Positions 17,816-28,391 of a DNA stretch of 64,000 nucleotides are shown in pieces. The DNA comes from Corynebacterium suedekumii (GTDB lineage Bacteria > Actinomycetota > Actinomycetes > Mycobacteriales > Mycobacteriaceae). Made by a program: the position numbers and the translations under genes. Under the pieces are notes generated by a model. The model did no database searches. It saw only the letters and a program-made list of their open reading frames with translations, and was not told where the DNA came from. The stretch spans positions 2,356,001 to 2,420,000 of the forward strand of contig NZ_CP126970.1 of NCBI RefSeq assembly GCF_030252185.1, read 5' to 3'. How positions within the stretch are numbered: position 1 is the first letter of the stretch; each line of letters starts with the position of its first letter.

Positions 17816-19141
17816 GTGGCAGCCACAGATTCTTCAGACAAGGCACTGGACGGTACCGAGGACACTCCGGTGAAGAAGGCCGCCCGTAAGGTGGCCAAGA
17901 AGACGGCGCGCAAGGCCGCCAAGAAAACGGCCAAGAAGACGACCCGCAAGACCGCGCGGAAGGCGACGAAGAAGACGGACGCCCCCGCTGCCGTCGACGC
18001 TGAAGCTCCGGAGGTCGCGGAGGACGGGGAGTTCGAGCCGGAGATCGCCAACGACGAGGACTTCGAGGAGCCCGCCCTCGACGAGGAGGAACTCGGCGAG
18101 GACGCTGAGGAGGAGGAAGAAGAGGAGGACGAGGGTGCGTCCGTCTGGGACGAGGACGAGTCCGCCACCCTCCGCCAGGCCCGCAAGGACGCGGAGCTGA
18201 CCGCCTCCGCCGACTCGGTCCGCGCCTACCTCAAGCAGATCGGCAAGGTCGCGCTGCTCAACGCCGAGCAGGAGGTGTCCCTGGCCAAGCGCATCGAGGC
18301 CGGTCTCTACGCCACCTACCGCATGGAACAGATGGAGTCCGCTTTCGCTGACGGCGACAAGGACGCCAAGCTCACTCCTGCGGTCAAGCGTGACCTGCGC
18401 GCGATCGCCCGCGACGGCCGTAAGGCGAAGAACCACCTGCTGGAGGCCAACCTCCGTCTCGTCGTCTCCCTGGCCAAGCGCTACACCGGCCGCGGCATGG
18501 CGTTCCTGGACCTCATCCAGGAAGGCAACCTCGGTCTCATCCGCGCGGTGGAGAAGTTCGACTACACCAAGGGCTACAAGTTCTCCACCTATGCCACGTG
18601 GTGGATCCGGCAGGCCATCACCCGCGCCATGGCCGACCAGGCCCGCACCATCCGTATCCCGGTGCACATGGTGGAGGTCATCAACAAGCTGGGTCGTATC
18701 CAGCGTGAGCTGCTGCAGGATCTGGGCCGCGAGCCCACTCCGCAGGAGCTGGCCAAGGAGATGGACATAACCGAGGAGAAGGTCCTCGAGATCCAGCAGT
18801 ACGCCCGCGAGCCCATCTCCCTGGACCAGACCATCGGCGACGAGGGTGACTCTCAGCTCGGTGACTTCATCGAGGACTCGGAGGCGGTTGTCGCTGTCGA
18901 CGCCGTGTCCTTCACCCTCCTCCAGGATCAGCTGCAGGACGTCCTGCAGACCCTGTCCGAGCGTGAGGCGGGTGTGGTCAAGCTGCGCTTCGGCCTCACC
19001 GACGGCATGCCGCGGACCCTGGACGAGATCGGCCAGGTCTACGGCGTGACGCGTGAGCGCATCCGGCAGATCGAGTCGAAGACGATGTCCAAGCTCCGGC
19101 ACCCGTCGCGATCGCAGGTGCTGCGCGACTACCTGGACTAG
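17816..19141 (+). CDS. sigA: Primary RNA polymerase sigma factor SigA
   Basis: Housekeeping sigma-70 factor, 441 residues. The first 60 residues are an Ala/Lys-rich repeat ([18 protein letters not shown]), then a strongly acidic segment, as in other actinobacterial SigA. Region 1.2 begins near [13 protein letters not shown]; region 2 shows the core-binding and -10-binding stretch ([14 protein letters not shown]); region 4 carries the -35-binding helix-turn-helix ([15 protein letters not shown]). GTG at 17816 has GAAAGGG 6 bases upstream. Its stop overlaps that of the convergent DUF418 gene by 4 bp. Confidence 0.97.
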   Translation: MAATDSSDKALDGTEDTPVKKAARKVAKKTARKAAKKTAKKTTRKTARKATKKTDAPAAVDAEAPEVAEDGEFEPEIANDEDFEEPALDEEELGEDAEEEEEEEDEGASVWDEDESATLRQARKDAELTASADSVRAYLKQIGKVALLNAEQEVSLAKRIEAGLYATYRMEQMESAFADGDKDAKLTPAVKRDLRAIARDGRKAKNHLLEANLRLVVSLAKRYTGRGMAFLDLIQEGNLGLIRAVEKFDYTKGYKFSTYATWWIRQAITRAMADQARTIRIPVHMVEVINKLGRIQRELLQDLGREPTPQELAKEMDITEEKVLEIQQYAREPISLDQTIGDEGDSQLGDFIEDSEAVVAVDAVSFTLLQDQLQDVLQTLSEREAGVVKLRFGLTDGMPRTLDEIGQVYGVTRERIRQIESKTMSKLRHPSRSQVLRDYLD

Positions 19142-20339
19142 AGTCCGCCCCTGCCGTAGGCGAGACGGCGGTGCAGCCACTCGAAGGGGCCTGGCCATCC
19201 GGCCAGGTCCCCTACGTATGCCAGGACCAGGGTGATCAGCCACACCAGGAAGGCTATGCCCATCTGGGTGAGTACGCCGGACCCGATGCCCCACCCGAGG
19301 GTGAACGGCTGGGTGAGGACGAGAAACAGGAACGACTGCATGATGTAGCCACTCATGGAGCGTCGACCCAGCGCCGTCACGGCCCGGACGGGGACGGACG
19401 GGCGGTAGGAGCCGGCGTCGATACGCTCCTGGATGCCACGGCACGCCAGCGCGATGGCGGCGAGGATGCCGGGACCGGTGAGCATGCCCACGCCGCCGTT
19501 GACGACGGAGAAGAACGCCTCCAGGTTCCCGGGCAGGACGCCGACGGCGGCCAGGCCCCACGGCAGGCCGACCAGGAGGATGACGGCCACCGTCACCGCG
19601 ACCCAACGGCGCAGCAGCGTCGCGTGTGCGTCAAGGTCGGCGAGCACTCCCTCCGGGCCCAGACGAAACCGATGATCATCAGCGGCAGCAGCATGCCGAC
19701 GGTGACGGGCAGTGCCATGAGCTGGGACCCGCCGACGACGAGGTTGGTGCGCAGGTAGCCGAGGTAGGAGGAGTTGTCGGCGATGTCGCCGAGCCCGAAG
19801 GCCATGAGGTCGGGCACCAGTGCCATCACCACGGCACCGGCGGTGGTGAAGGCGATCTGAATGCCGATGAGCACCCACGCGATGATCATGAGCGTGCGGT
19901 CCTTGAGCGAGATCATCGTCGCCAGCACCATCGCGCCGAGGCCGTAGGAGACCATGATGTCGCCGAAGAACAGCAGCACCAGGTGGACGAGGCCGAACAC
20001 CGCCAGCAGCCCGTAGCGGCGCAGCAGCACCGTCCGGGCCCTCGGCAGCGGATAGTTCCGCCGCCACAGGCTCATGGTGATGAGGCCGACTCCGAAGCCC
20101 AGCAGGGTGGTGAACATCGGCAGTCCTCGGACGTGGACGAACATCGCCGAGAACACCACGGCCAGATTCTCCAGGACACTCCCCTGCCCGTACACCCCAC
20201 CGAAATGCTCGGCGTAGGAGGCGTCGGTGGTGAGGATCCACGCGGTGGAGATGTTCGCCAGGGCAATGCCCAGCAGAGCGATGCCCCGGGCGATGTCCGG
20301 GGTGGCGTAGCGGATCCGGCTAGGCGTTGGAGAGGTCAT
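19138..20339 (-). pseudogene. DUF418 family membrane protein, broken by a 1-base frameshift
   Basis: A polytopic membrane protein of about 400 residues when two reading frames are joined. The N-terminal part (20339 down to about 19660) begins MTSPTPSRIRYATPDIARG and holds six or so helices; the C-terminal part, one frame over, continues GVLADLDAHATLLRRW and holds the DUF418 domain with SMSGYIMQSFLF. One base is missing near 19648-19660, where short C and G runs lie. DUF418 proteins resemble acyltransferase-like or transport proteins, function unknown. The start overlaps the preceding gene's stop by about 20 bp. A sequence error is as likely as a real lesion. Confidence 0.8.
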
Positions 20340-20817
20340 TGAGGGCCTGGTCGACACATGCCTGCTGGGCGGCCGGGTCAGTGAGGGTGAAGCAGTCCAT
20401 GACGCCGGACTCGGAGAGGAACACAGTGATCACCACCCAGAACAGGACGGACAGCACCAGCGCGATGATCGACAGGACCAGCGCCGTGATGGACATGCCC
20501 TTCCGCGCGTACGGGCCGGTGATCTTCCGGGACTTCACCAGCGCCACGATGGCGAGAATGAGGGCGATGAGTGCGACCGGGGCGGCGAAGGCGGTGAGGA
20601 AGATGCTCACCGTCATCACCAGCGCCAGGATGGACACACCGAGGGCCCACGGGGCCACCCCGTTCCGGGCGGCGTCGACCGCCCAGTTACCGGCCGGCGG
20701 GGCGTCGTAGGTGCTCTGGTACCCGCCGTAGTTGTCCTGCGGCGGAGTCTGGCCCGGGGTTTCCGGGTAGCGGTAGGCGTCGTAGTTCGGCTGATTCGGA
20801 TCGTTCGGAGTGGTCAT
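20320..20817 (-). CDS. DUF4190-like small membrane protein
   Basis: A 165-residue protein with a Pro/Tyr/Gln-rich, probably cytoplasmic or disordered N terminus (about 55 residues, PNQPNYDAYRYPETPGQ), then two membrane segments at residues about 60-90 and 105-135 around a short basic loop (KSRKITGPYARKGM), and a C-terminal tail with two Cys (DCFTLTDPAAQQACVD). This layout is the DUF4190 type, function unknown. It is paralogous to the next gene upstream, which has the same loop and tail but no long N terminus. Confidence 0.78.
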   Translation of the reverse strand: MTTPNDPNQPNYDAYRYPETPGQTPPQDNYGGYQSTYDAPPAGNWAVDAARNGVAPWALGVSILALVMTVSIFLTAFAAPVALIALILAIVALVKSRKITGPYARKGMSITALVLSIIALVLSVLFWVVITVFLSESGVMDCFTLTDPAAQQACVDQALNDLSNA

Positions 20818-20875
20818 CGCCGGGTCCTTTCGGGTTGATAAGTGCCTGTCCCAGGGTAACCAATCGGCACCGACT

Positions 20876-21217
20876 TTACGGGGTACCCCGGATCGCGTCG
20901 ATGCACTCCTGCCGGGCGACGGGGTCGGAACCCCAGCACTCGGGGAGTTCCGTCATCCCCAGGTAGTACAGCACCACGGCCCAGAGGAGGGCGGAGATGA
21001 CCAGCGCGATGAGCGAGCAGATGATCGCCGTGACCGAGGACCCGGTGCGTGCCAGCGGGCCCGGGATCCGCCGGGAGCGGACCACGGCAACGACGCCGAG
21101 GATGAGGGACACCAGCGCCACCGGCAGGGCGAACAGCGTGCCCACCAGGCTCAGTGCCAGGCCCAGAGACACCAGGGACAGCGCGAGTGCCCAGGGCGCC
21201 ACCGAGTTCTGCTGCAT
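20876..21217 (-). CDS. DUF4190-like small membrane protein, short paralogue
   Basis: A 113-residue protein with two hydrophobic segments around a basic loop (RSRRIPGPLARTGSS) and a tail ending PVARQECIDAIRGTP, all matching the following gene. ATG at 21217 overlaps the stop codon of the helicase gene by one base (TGATG), so it is translationally coupled; the reading frame extends further upstream to 21268 inside the helicase gene, but that part looks non-coding. The pair probably arose by tandem duplication. Confidence 0.78.
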   Translation of the reverse strand: MQQNSVAPWALALSLVSLGLALSLVGTLFALPVALVSLILGVVAVVRSRRIPGPLARTGSSVTAIICSLIALVISALLWAVVLYYLGMTELPECWGSDPVARQECIDAIRGTP

Positions 21218-22911
21218 CACCAGCGCCGGAGGTAGGCGATGCGGTCGCGCAGCTGCTCGGCGGTGCACATCGCGGTGGGCGGTCCACCGCAGGCGTTGCG
21301 GGCCTCGGTGTGGATCGCGCCGTGCGGGCGCCCGGTGCGGCCGGCGGTGATGGAGACCAGCGCGTTGAGTTCCTTCTTCAACTGGGGGATCTCGGCGCTG
21401 GCGACGCGTTCCGACGCCTGCCGGTTCCCCTCCGACGGTTCCGTCGCCGCGGCATCGCGGGCGTCGAGCTGTTCCTCCTGGCGCTTGCGCAGCAGGGCAC
21501 GCATCTGCTCGGCGTCGAGCAGGCCGGGCAGGCCGAGGTAGTCCGCCTCCTCCTCGGAACCCGCGATGGTGGCGGTGCCGTAGGTCGAACCGTCGTAGAT
21601 GAGCGAGTCCAGTTCGGCCTCGGCGCCGAGGGACTCGTAGCCCTTCTCCTCGTCCGGCTCGTTCTGCTCCCGGTTGGCCTCCGCGAGGGCCTCGTCGTCC
21701 CAGCCCTCCTTGGGTCGGTCGGGTTTGCCCAGGACGTGGTCGCGGGAGGTCTCCAGTTTGGCGGCCAGGTCCAGCAGGACGGGCACGGAGGGCAGGAACA
21801 CGCTCGCGGTCTCACCGGGCATGCGCGAACGCACGAAACGGCCGATGGCCTGGGCGAAGAACAACGGGGTGGACGCGGAGGTGGCGTAGACGCCGACGGC
21901 GAGCCGCGGGACGTCGACACCCTCGGACACCATGCGGACGGCGACCATCCATTCGTCGGTGGAGTCGCTGAACTCCTTGATGCGGTCGGAGGAGCCGGGT
22001 TCGTCGGAGAGGATGACGGCGACCGGGGTGCTCGACAACGTCGACAGAATCCTCGCGTAGGCCCGCGCGGTCGTCGTGTCCGTGGCGATGACCAGCCCAC
22101 CGGCGTCCGGCATGTTGCGGCGCAGCTGCTGCAGCCGGGTGTGGGCGGCGCTGAGGACGGCCGGGATCCAGTCGCCCTTCGGGTCCAGGGCCGTCTTCCA
22201 CGCGCGCGCCGTCTGCTCGGGGTTGAGCGGCTCACCCAGGCGGGCGGCGTACTCCTCACCGGCGCTGTCCCGCCAGCGGGCCTCACCGGAGTAGGCGAGG
22301 AACACCACGGGGCGGACGACGCCGTCGCGCAGCGCGTCCGAGTAGCCGTAGGTGTGGTCGGCGCGAGAGACGAGGTGACCCTCCCCGTCCTGCTCGTAGC
22401 GGACGAAGGGGATCTGCGAGTCGTCCGAGCGGAACGGGGTACCGGTCAGGGCGAGCCGGTGCTCGGCGTCGTCGTAGGCCTCCCGGATGCCGTCGCCCCA
22501 GCTCTTGGCGTCACCGCCGTGGTGGATCTCGTCGAGGATGACCAGGGTGCGCTTGGCTGTGGCCACCGCCCGGTGCTTGAAGGGGTGCATGGCCACCTGG
22601 GCGTAGGTGACCACGACACCGTCGTAGGCCGGGTTGACCGCGGAGGAGTTGGTGAACCTGGGGTCCAGCGACAGACCGACCCGGGCGGCGGCTGCCGACC
22701 ACTGCACCTTGAGGTGCTCGGTGGGGACGACGACGATGACGCGGTCGACGGTGCGGTTCGACGTCAGCTCGGTGGCCACCCGCAGGGCGAAGGTCGTCTT
22801 ACCCGCGCCCGGGGTCGCCACCGCCAGGAAGTCCTTCGGTTTGTGCAGCAGGTACTTGGTCAGCGCCGCCCGCTGCCAGGCGCGCAGCTGCCCCGTTGCT
22901 CCCCCACTCAC
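21217..22911 (-). CDS. DEAD/DEAH-type superfamily 2 helicase
   Basis: A nucleic-acid-dependent ATPase of about 564 residues. Walker A is ATPGAGKTT, motif II is LDEIHH (a DExH box), motif III ALTGTPFR, and motif VI QAIGRFVRSR, with a long charged C-terminal region after about residue 390. The architecture resembles type III restriction or XPB-like SF2 helicases, but no nuclease domain is present. GTG at 22911 overlaps the DUF3039 stop (GTGA); a longer frame to 22953 would run into that gene. Widely conserved at this position in corynebacteria; the substrate is unknown. Confidence 0.87.
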   Translation of the reverse strand: MSGGATGQLRAWQRAALTKYLLHKPKDFLAVATPGAGKTTFALRVATELTSNRTVDRVIVVVPTEHLKVQWSAAAARVGLSLDPRFTNSSAVNPAYDGVVVTYAQVAMHPFKHRAVATAKRTLVILDEIHHGGDAKSWGDGIREAYDDAEHRLALTGTPFRSDDSQIPFVRYEQDGEGHLVSRADHTYGYSDALRDGVVRPVVFLAYSGEARWRDSAGEEYAARLGEPLNPEQTARAWKTALDPKGDWIPAVLSAAHTRLQQLRRNMPDAGGLVIATDTTTARAYARILSTLSSTPVAVILSDEPGSSDRIKEFSDSTDEWMVAVRMVSEGVDVPRLAVGVYATSASTPLFFAQAIGRFVRSRMPGETASVFLPSVPVLLDLAAKLETSRDHVLGKPDRPKEGWDDEALAEANREQNEPDEEKGYESLGAEAELDSLIYDGSTYGTATIAGSEEEADYLGLPGLLDAEQMRALLRKRQEEQLDARDAAATEPSEGNRQASERVASAEIPQLKKELNALVSITAGRTGRPHGAIHTEARNACGGPPTAMCTAEQLRDRIAYLRRW

Positions 22912-23156
22912 TTCTTGCGCAGACCCTGGTAGATCCGTTCGCAGTCGGGGCACACCGGGGAGCCCGGCTTGGCCTGCTTGGTCACCGGGAAGGTCTCACC
23001 GCACAGGGCGACGACCATTTTGCCGCTCACGGCGGAGTCGACGATCTGGTTCTTCTTGACGTAGTGGAAGAACTTCGGGGTGCCGTCGTCGAGCTGGGTG
23101 TCTTCGGTGACGTCTGGGCGTTCGATGGTCTTCGTACTCGTTCTCACCCGTCCCAT
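22908..23156 (-). CDS. DUF3039 family protein
   Basis: An 82-residue protein with a conserved core (FFHYVKKNQIVDSAVSGKMV) and two zinc-ligand-like Cys groups, ALCGETFPV and VCPDCERIY. Conserved across actinobacteria, function unknown. Two adjacent ATGs (23159 and 23156) are possible starts. The stop overlaps the helicase start by 4 bp, so the two are coupled and probably functionally linked. Confidence 0.82.
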   Translation of the reverse strand: MGRVRTSTKTIERPDVTEDTQLDDGTPKFFHYVKKNQIVDSAVSGKMVVALCGETFPVTKQAKPGSPVCPDCERIYQGLRKK

Positions 23157-23192
23157 CATGCCCCACGATCTCGGTTTCCGGCACATGGGGGC

Positions 23193-23198
23193 TACCCT
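23193..23198 (+). promoter_or_regulatory. -10 box for a leaderless DUF3099 transcript
   Basis: TACCCT lies 6 bases before the ATG at 23205. Confidence 0.42.
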
Positions 23199-23204
23199 GA
23201 CCGT

Positions 23205-23606
23205 ATGGACGAGCAGACCGGTCACAGGAGCCCACGCTGGGGTCGGCGCCGCGCGGAGCTGATCACCGATGCCCGCCGTTCCCCGTCCGACGACCGGCAC
23301 CACCGGGAGAAGGCCTACGCCTGGATCCAGGGCCTGCGCATCCCGTTTCTGCTGCTCAGCATGATGACGTACCTGTGGTGGGAGAACTGGATCATCTCCG
23401 CGGCCCTGTTCGTCATCTCCGTCCCCCTGCCGTGGATCGCCGTGGTCGTGGCCAACGGCCGGGGTGAACCGCGGGACAAACGGGCCGGCAACGTGTACAA
23501 GCCGGCGCTGGCCCGGGAGCAGCAACAGCAGTTCGAGCTGGAGAACCGACGGCAGCGGGAACTGCCGGAGCACCATGACACGATCGACCACGAGGAGAAC
23601 CCGTGA
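23205..23606 (+). CDS. DUF3099 family membrane protein
   Basis: A 133-residue protein with a basic N terminus (SPRWGRRRAELITDARRS), two membrane helices (residues about 44-60 and 66-88) and a charged Gln-rich tail. DUF3099 family, function unknown, widespread in actinobacteria. ATG at 23205 has TACCCT 6 bases upstream. The stop overlaps the GTG of the methyltransferase gene (GTGA), and that gene in turn overlaps dtd. Confidence 0.83.
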   Translation: MDEQTGHRSPRWGRRRAELITDARRSPSDDRHHREKAYAWIQGLRIPFLLLSMMTYLWWENWIISAALFVISVPLPWIAVVVANGRGEPRDKRAGNVYKPALAREQQQQFELENRRQRELPEHHDTIDHEENP

Positions 23607-25099
23607 GCCGTACCCCCGTCACCGATCTCGCGGCGGAGTTGACCGCGTTCTTCGCCGAGGCGGGTTTCACCGCCGACGGCCTGGCCGCCCATCTCGGGCC
23701 CGACGCCCTCGATGCGTTGTACCGGGGTGAACCCGCCGCGGTCCGGTACGCGACCGCCGACGACTCCGCCCTGTCCGGTCTCATCCGGGCGTTCATCCTC
23801 CGGGATCCGCTGCCCGCGACCGCACTCGCCGATCTGGTGGGCGCCTCCCTCGCCGCCCGGCTTATCGACGCCCGCGTCGCCCACGCCGATCCCCACGGCA
23901 CCGTCCGCCTCGCACTGGACATCCGTCCCCACGTCATCGTGGGCGAGGACCGCTGGGTGTTCTCCGACCCGGACGCCGCGCTGACCGTCCGGGTCCCCGG
24001 CCCCGACCATGTCCTCGGCGTCGGCGCCGCGAGTCTTTCCCTGCTGCAGTCCACCCCGGTCACGCCGGTGGACTCCGTCCTCGACCTGGGCACCGGTTCC
24101 GGTGTGCAGGCCCTGGGGCAGCTCGGTGCGGCGGTCACCGCCACCGACGTCCACCCCCGCGCCCTCGATCTGGCGGAGGCCACCTTCGCCGGGGCGGGTG
24201 CCGACGTGGAGCTGCTCGAGGGCCCCTGGTTCGAGCCCGTCGCCGGCCGGCGTTTCGACCGGATCGTGGCCAACCCACCCTTCGTCGTCGGCCTGCCCGA
24301 GGTCGGCCACGTCTACCGCGACTCCGGCCTCAACCTCGACGGCGCCAGCGAACTCGTCATCTCGCAGGCCCCGGAGCACCTCACCGACGGTGGCACCGCC
24401 CACCTCCTCGCCGCCTGGGTGCACACCCATGAGCAGTCCTGGCAGCAGCGGGTGGCCTCCTGGCTGCCCGACACCGGCGTGGCGGCGTGGATCATCGAAC
24501 GCGACTGCGCGGACCCGGCCCTGTACGTGGGCACCTGGCTCCGCGACGAGTCCATCGACCCCCGCTCCCCCGAGGCCGACGAACGCACCCGCGCCTGGCT
24601 GGCGCATTTCGACGCCCACGGGGTCACCGGCATCGGTTTCGGTTTCGTGGCCATCCGCATGATCGGCGACCAGCCCTCCGAGATCCTCGCCGAGGAGATG
24701 CCGCAGAGTTTCACCGACCCCCTCGGCCCCGAGGTCGAGGAGTACTTCGAACGGACCGCCTGGCTGCGGGACCGGACCACCGACGAGATCGCCGACGCGC
24801 GTTTCCGGCCCCGCCCGGGCCTGGCCCGGGAGGAGATCTCGGTGCCGGACGAGGACGCCGGTGTCGGATTCACCCGCGCCGCACTCCGCCTGACCCGGAC
24901 GGACGGGCCACGGTGGAGCCACGACGTCGATACGCATCTGGCCGCGATCGTCGCCGGCCTGCACCCGCAGGGACTGAGCCTGCGGGAGACTGCCGAGCTC
25001 TACGCCATGGCCAACGGCCTGGATGAGCAGTCGCTGGTCAGTGCCGCCGTCCCCGCCGTCGTCGACCTTGTCCGGCACGGCCTGGTGATGCCGGCATGA
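23603..25099 (+). CDS. Class I SAM-dependent methyltransferase with N-terminal helical domain
   Basis: A 498-residue protein. Residues 1-120 are helical and winged-helix-like, the middle (about 150-300) is a Rossmann methyltransferase with the SAM-binding [13 protein letters not shown] and the catalytic NPPF motif (VANPPFVVG), and the last 190 residues are an additional domain ending in a helix-rich stretch. The NPPF motif is typical of N-methyltransferases acting on RNA bases or on glutamine of release factors. Similar actinobacterial proteins are annotated only as methyltransferases. Overlaps DUF3099 and dtd by 4 bp each. Confidence 0.88.
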   Translation: MSRTPVTDLAAELTAFFAEAGFTADGLAAHLGPDALDALYRGEPAAVRYATADDSALSGLIRAFILRDPLPATALADLVGASLAARLIDARVAHADPHGTVRLALDIRPHVIVGEDRWVFSDPDAALTVRVPGPDHVLGVGAASLSLLQSTPVTPVDSVLDLGTGSGVQALGQLGAAVTATDVHPRALDLAEATFAGAGADVELLEGPWFEPVAGRRFDRIVANPPFVVGLPEVGHVYRDSGLNLDGASELVISQAPEHLTDGGTAHLLAAWVHTHEQSWQQRVASWLPDTGVAAWIIERDCADPALYVGTWLRDESIDPRSPEADERTRAWLAHFDAHGVTGIGFGFVAIRMIGDQPSEILAEEMPQSFTDPLGPEVEEYFERTAWLRDRTTDEIADARFRPRPGLAREEISVPDEDAGVGFTRAALRLTRTDGPRWSHDVDTHLAAIVAGLHPQGLSLRETAELYAMANGLDEQSLVSAAVPAVVDLVRHGLVMPA

Positions 25100-25518
25100 G
25101 GGCCGTGCTCAGCCGGGTCAGCTCCGCCTCCGTGACCGTCGACGGCGAGGTGGTCGGCGCCATCGACGGCGGGCTGCTGGCGCTGGTCGGGGTCGGGCGC
25201 GAGGACGCCGACGGCGCCTGGGAGACCATGGTGCGCAAGATCGCCGAGCTGCGCATCCTCGACGGCGAACGCGGCGTCGAGGAGTCCGGCGCCTCCGTGC
25301 TGCTGGTCAGCCAGTTCACGCTCCACGGGCAGACACGCAAGGGCCGCCGCCCCAGCTGGTCCGACGCCGCCCCCGGCGAGATCGCCGAACCGGTGATCAC
25401 CCGCATCGCCGACGGGCTGCGCGCCCGTGGCATCCACGTCGAACAGGGCAGATTCGGCGCCATGATGCAGGTCGCCTCCGTCAACGAGGGACCCTTCACC
25501 GTACTGGTGGAATGCTGA
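25096..25518 (+). CDS. dtd: D-aminoacyl-tRNA deacylase
   Basis: Proofreading enzyme that hydrolyses D-aminoacyl-tRNAs. The 140-residue length is normal. The catalytic motif SQFTL is present ([18 protein letters not shown]); the cross-subunit Gly-Pro motif reads NEGPFT instead of the commoner NxGPVT. ATG at 25096 overlaps the methyltransferase stop (ATGA). Followed by the sigB promoter region. Confidence 0.95.
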   Translation: MRAVLSRVSSASVTVDGEVVGAIDGGLLALVGVGREDADGAWETMVRKIAELRILDGERGVEESGASVLLVSQFTLHGQTRKGRRPSWSDAAPGEIAEPVITRIADGLRARGIHVEQGRFGAMMQVASVNEGPFTVLVEC

Positions 25519-25530
25519 TCCGTCGGTCCC

Positions 25531-25559
25531 GGGAACTATTTCGTTACGCATGGCGTTGT
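25531..25559 (+). promoter_or_regulatory. Probable SigH-dependent promoter of sigB
   Basis: GGGAAC (25531-25536), 17 bases, CGTTGT (25554-25559), 37 bases before the sigB ATG. The pattern fits the ECF SigH consensus, and sigB of mycobacteria and C. glutamicum is a known SigH target. Confidence 0.65.
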
Positions 25560-25596
25560 ACCTGTAAGACCGGCGAGACTACAGGAGGCTTCACAC

Positions 25597-26589
<993 letters not shown>

Positions 26590-26609
26590 CCACCGCCCTG
26601 TCGCCTCCT

Positions 26610-26636
26610 GCCCGTCGCCTCGTGCGGCGGGCTTTT
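26610..26636 (+). terminator. Intrinsic terminator of sigB
   Basis: Arms 26610-26618 and 26624-26632 (GCCCGTCGC type, one G-U pair) with a 5-base loop, followed by TTTT; 21 bases after the sigB stop. Confidence 0.75.
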
Positions 26637-26714
26637 CCATCCCCGGTGGGAGGGCTTTTTAGGATAGGGTTAATCGAGTTGTGTCTTGACTTCACTGCAG
26701 AAAGGTTCCCGGAC

Positions 26715-27398
26715 GTGAAGGACTTGGTCGATACCACCGAGATGTATCTGCGGACCATCTACGAGCTCGAGGAAGAGGGCATCACCCCGCTGCGTGCCCG
26801 CATCGCCGAGCGCCTCGAGCAGTCCGGCCCCACGGTCAGCCAGACCGTCGCCCGCATGGAGCGCGACGACCTCGTCGTCGTCCGGCCGGACCGCAGCCTC
26901 GAGATGACCCAGGAGGGTCGCCGGCTGGCCACCGCCGTGATGCGCAAGCACCGCCTGGCGGAGCGTCTGCTCACCGACATCCTCGGCCTGGACATCCACC
27001 AGGTCCATGACGAGGCGTGCCGCTGGGAGCACGTGATGAGCGAGGCCGTCGAGCAGCGCGTGGTCGCTGTCCTCGGTGACGCCAGCCGGTCCCCCTTCGG
27101 CAACCCGATCCCGGGGCTGGAGGGCCTGGGCGTGCACGGTTCGCTCCAGGACACGGAGTTCGGCATCCGCGCGGTCGACCTGGCGGAGGGCCGTCCGGTC
27201 GAGGCGCGCATCGTGCAGCTCAACGAGATCCTGCAGGTGGACGCGGAGCAGTTCGCGCAGCTGCATGACGCCGGCATCACCGTCGGTTCCACCGTCACCG
27301 TGGTCAACGACAACGGCACCGTCCGCATCAGCTCGGGTAACCGCGAGGTGGAGATCAACTCCGATCTCGCCCACGCCATCCGCATCGAACGCGTCTAG
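26715..27398 (+). CDS. dtxR: Iron-dependent repressor DtxR
   Basis: Fe(II)-activated repressor of iron uptake genes, 227 residues. Helix-turn-helix DNA-binding domain (residues about 1-73, [20 protein letters not shown]), dimerisation and metal-binding domain with the primary-site ligands Met10, Cys102, Glu105 and His106 in the expected order ([10 protein letters not shown]), and a C-terminal SH3-like domain. GTG at 26715 has AGAAAGG upstream; an in-frame stretch further upstream is non-coding. It is followed by galE after 9 bp. Confidence 0.96.
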   Translation: MKDLVDTTEMYLRTIYELEEEGITPLRARIAERLEQSGPTVSQTVARMERDDLVVVRPDRSLEMTQEGRRLATAVMRKHRLAERLLTDILGLDIHQVHDEACRWEHVMSEAVEQRVVAVLGDASRSPFGNPIPGLEGLGVHGSLQDTEFGIRAVDLAEGRPVEARIVQLNEILQVDAEQFAQLHDAGITVGSTVTVVNDNGTVRISSGNREVEINSDLAHAIRIERV

Positions 27399-27407
27399 GG
27401 GACCGGC

Positions 27408-28391
27408 ATGAAGCTTCTCATCACCGGCGGTGCCGGGTACGTCGGCAGTGTGTGTGCCACCGTCCTGCTCGAGGCCGGCCACGATGTCACCGTCATCGAC
27501 AACTTCACCACCGGCAACCGTGAGGCCGTGCCCGCCGGCGCCCGTCTCGTCGAGGGGGATGTCGCGGACGTCGCCGACGAGGTGCTCGCCGACGGCGGTT
27601 TCGACGGTGTGGTCCACTTCGCCGCCCGCTCCCTGGTCGGCGAGTCCATGGTCAGGCCGGAGGAGTACTGGCAGCACAACGTGGTGACCACGCTGCGCCT
27701 GCTCGACGCCATGCGAGCCCACGGGGTGGACAACCTGGTGTTCTCCTCCACCGCCGCCACCTACGGTGAGCCGGAGCAGGTGCCCATCACCGAGGACATG
27801 CCGACCGCGCCGACCAACCCCTACGGGGCGACGAAGCTGGCCATCGACCACGCCATCACCTCCTACGCCGCCGCCCATGGTCTGGGTGCGACGAGCCTGC
27901 GTTACTTCAACGTGGCCGGCGCCTACGGCGAGGTCGGTGAGAACCGGGAGATCGAGACCCACCTCATCCCCCTGGTGCTGCAGGTCGCACTCGGCCACCG
28001 GGAGAAGATCTCCGTGTTCGGCGATGACTGGCCCACCAAGGACGGCACCGCGGTGCGCGACTACATCCACGTCCGCGACCTGGCGGACGCCCACGTCCTG
28101 GCCCTGGAGTCGAACACCCCCGGGACCCACCGGATCTTCAACCTCGGGTCCGGAGACGGGTATTCGGTGGCCGAGGTCATCGCCGCCTGCCGGGAGGTCA
28201 CCGGGCATCCCATCCCGGCGGAGAATGCGCCACGCCGAGCCGGCGATCCGGCCACGCTCATCGCCTCCTCCGAGCGGGCCCATGAAGAACTCGGCTGGCG
28301 GCCCAGCCGCACCGACCTGCGCACCATCGTCGAGGACGCGTGGGCGTTCACCAGCCGGCTCGGCGACCGCGCCTACTCGGCCCGCCGGTAG
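27408..28391 (+). CDS. galE: UDP-glucose 4-epimerase
   Basis: NAD-dependent epimerase making UDP-galactose, needed for the galactan of the cell wall. 327 residues, with the Rossmann motif GGAGYVGS at the N terminus, the catalytic Ser-Ala-Ala region ([10 protein letters not shown]) and the [10 protein letters not shown] motif with catalytic Tyr and Lys. The dtxR-galE order is that of C. glutamicum. The 3' end overlaps the convergent DUF4192 gene by 19 bp. Confidence 0.95.
   Translation: MKLLITGGAGYVGSVCATVLLEAGHDVTVIDNFTTGNREAVPAGARLVEGDVADVADEVLADGGFDGVVHFAARSLVGESMVRPEEYWQHNVVTTLRLLDAMRAHGVDNLVFSSTAATYGEPEQVPITEDMPTAPTNPYGATKLAIDHAITSYAAAHGLGATSLRYFNVAGAYGEVGENREIETHLIPLVLQVALGHREKISVFGDDWPTKDGTAVRDYIHVRDLADAHVLALESNTPGTHRIFNLGSGDGYSVAEVIAACREVTGHPIPAENAPRRAGDPATLIASSERAHEELGWRPSRTDLRTIVEDAWAFTSRLGDRAYSARR

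Noticed and set aside
17834..19606. Open frame antisense to sigA
   Set aside because: Mirrors the sigA codons and has no motif or start signal.
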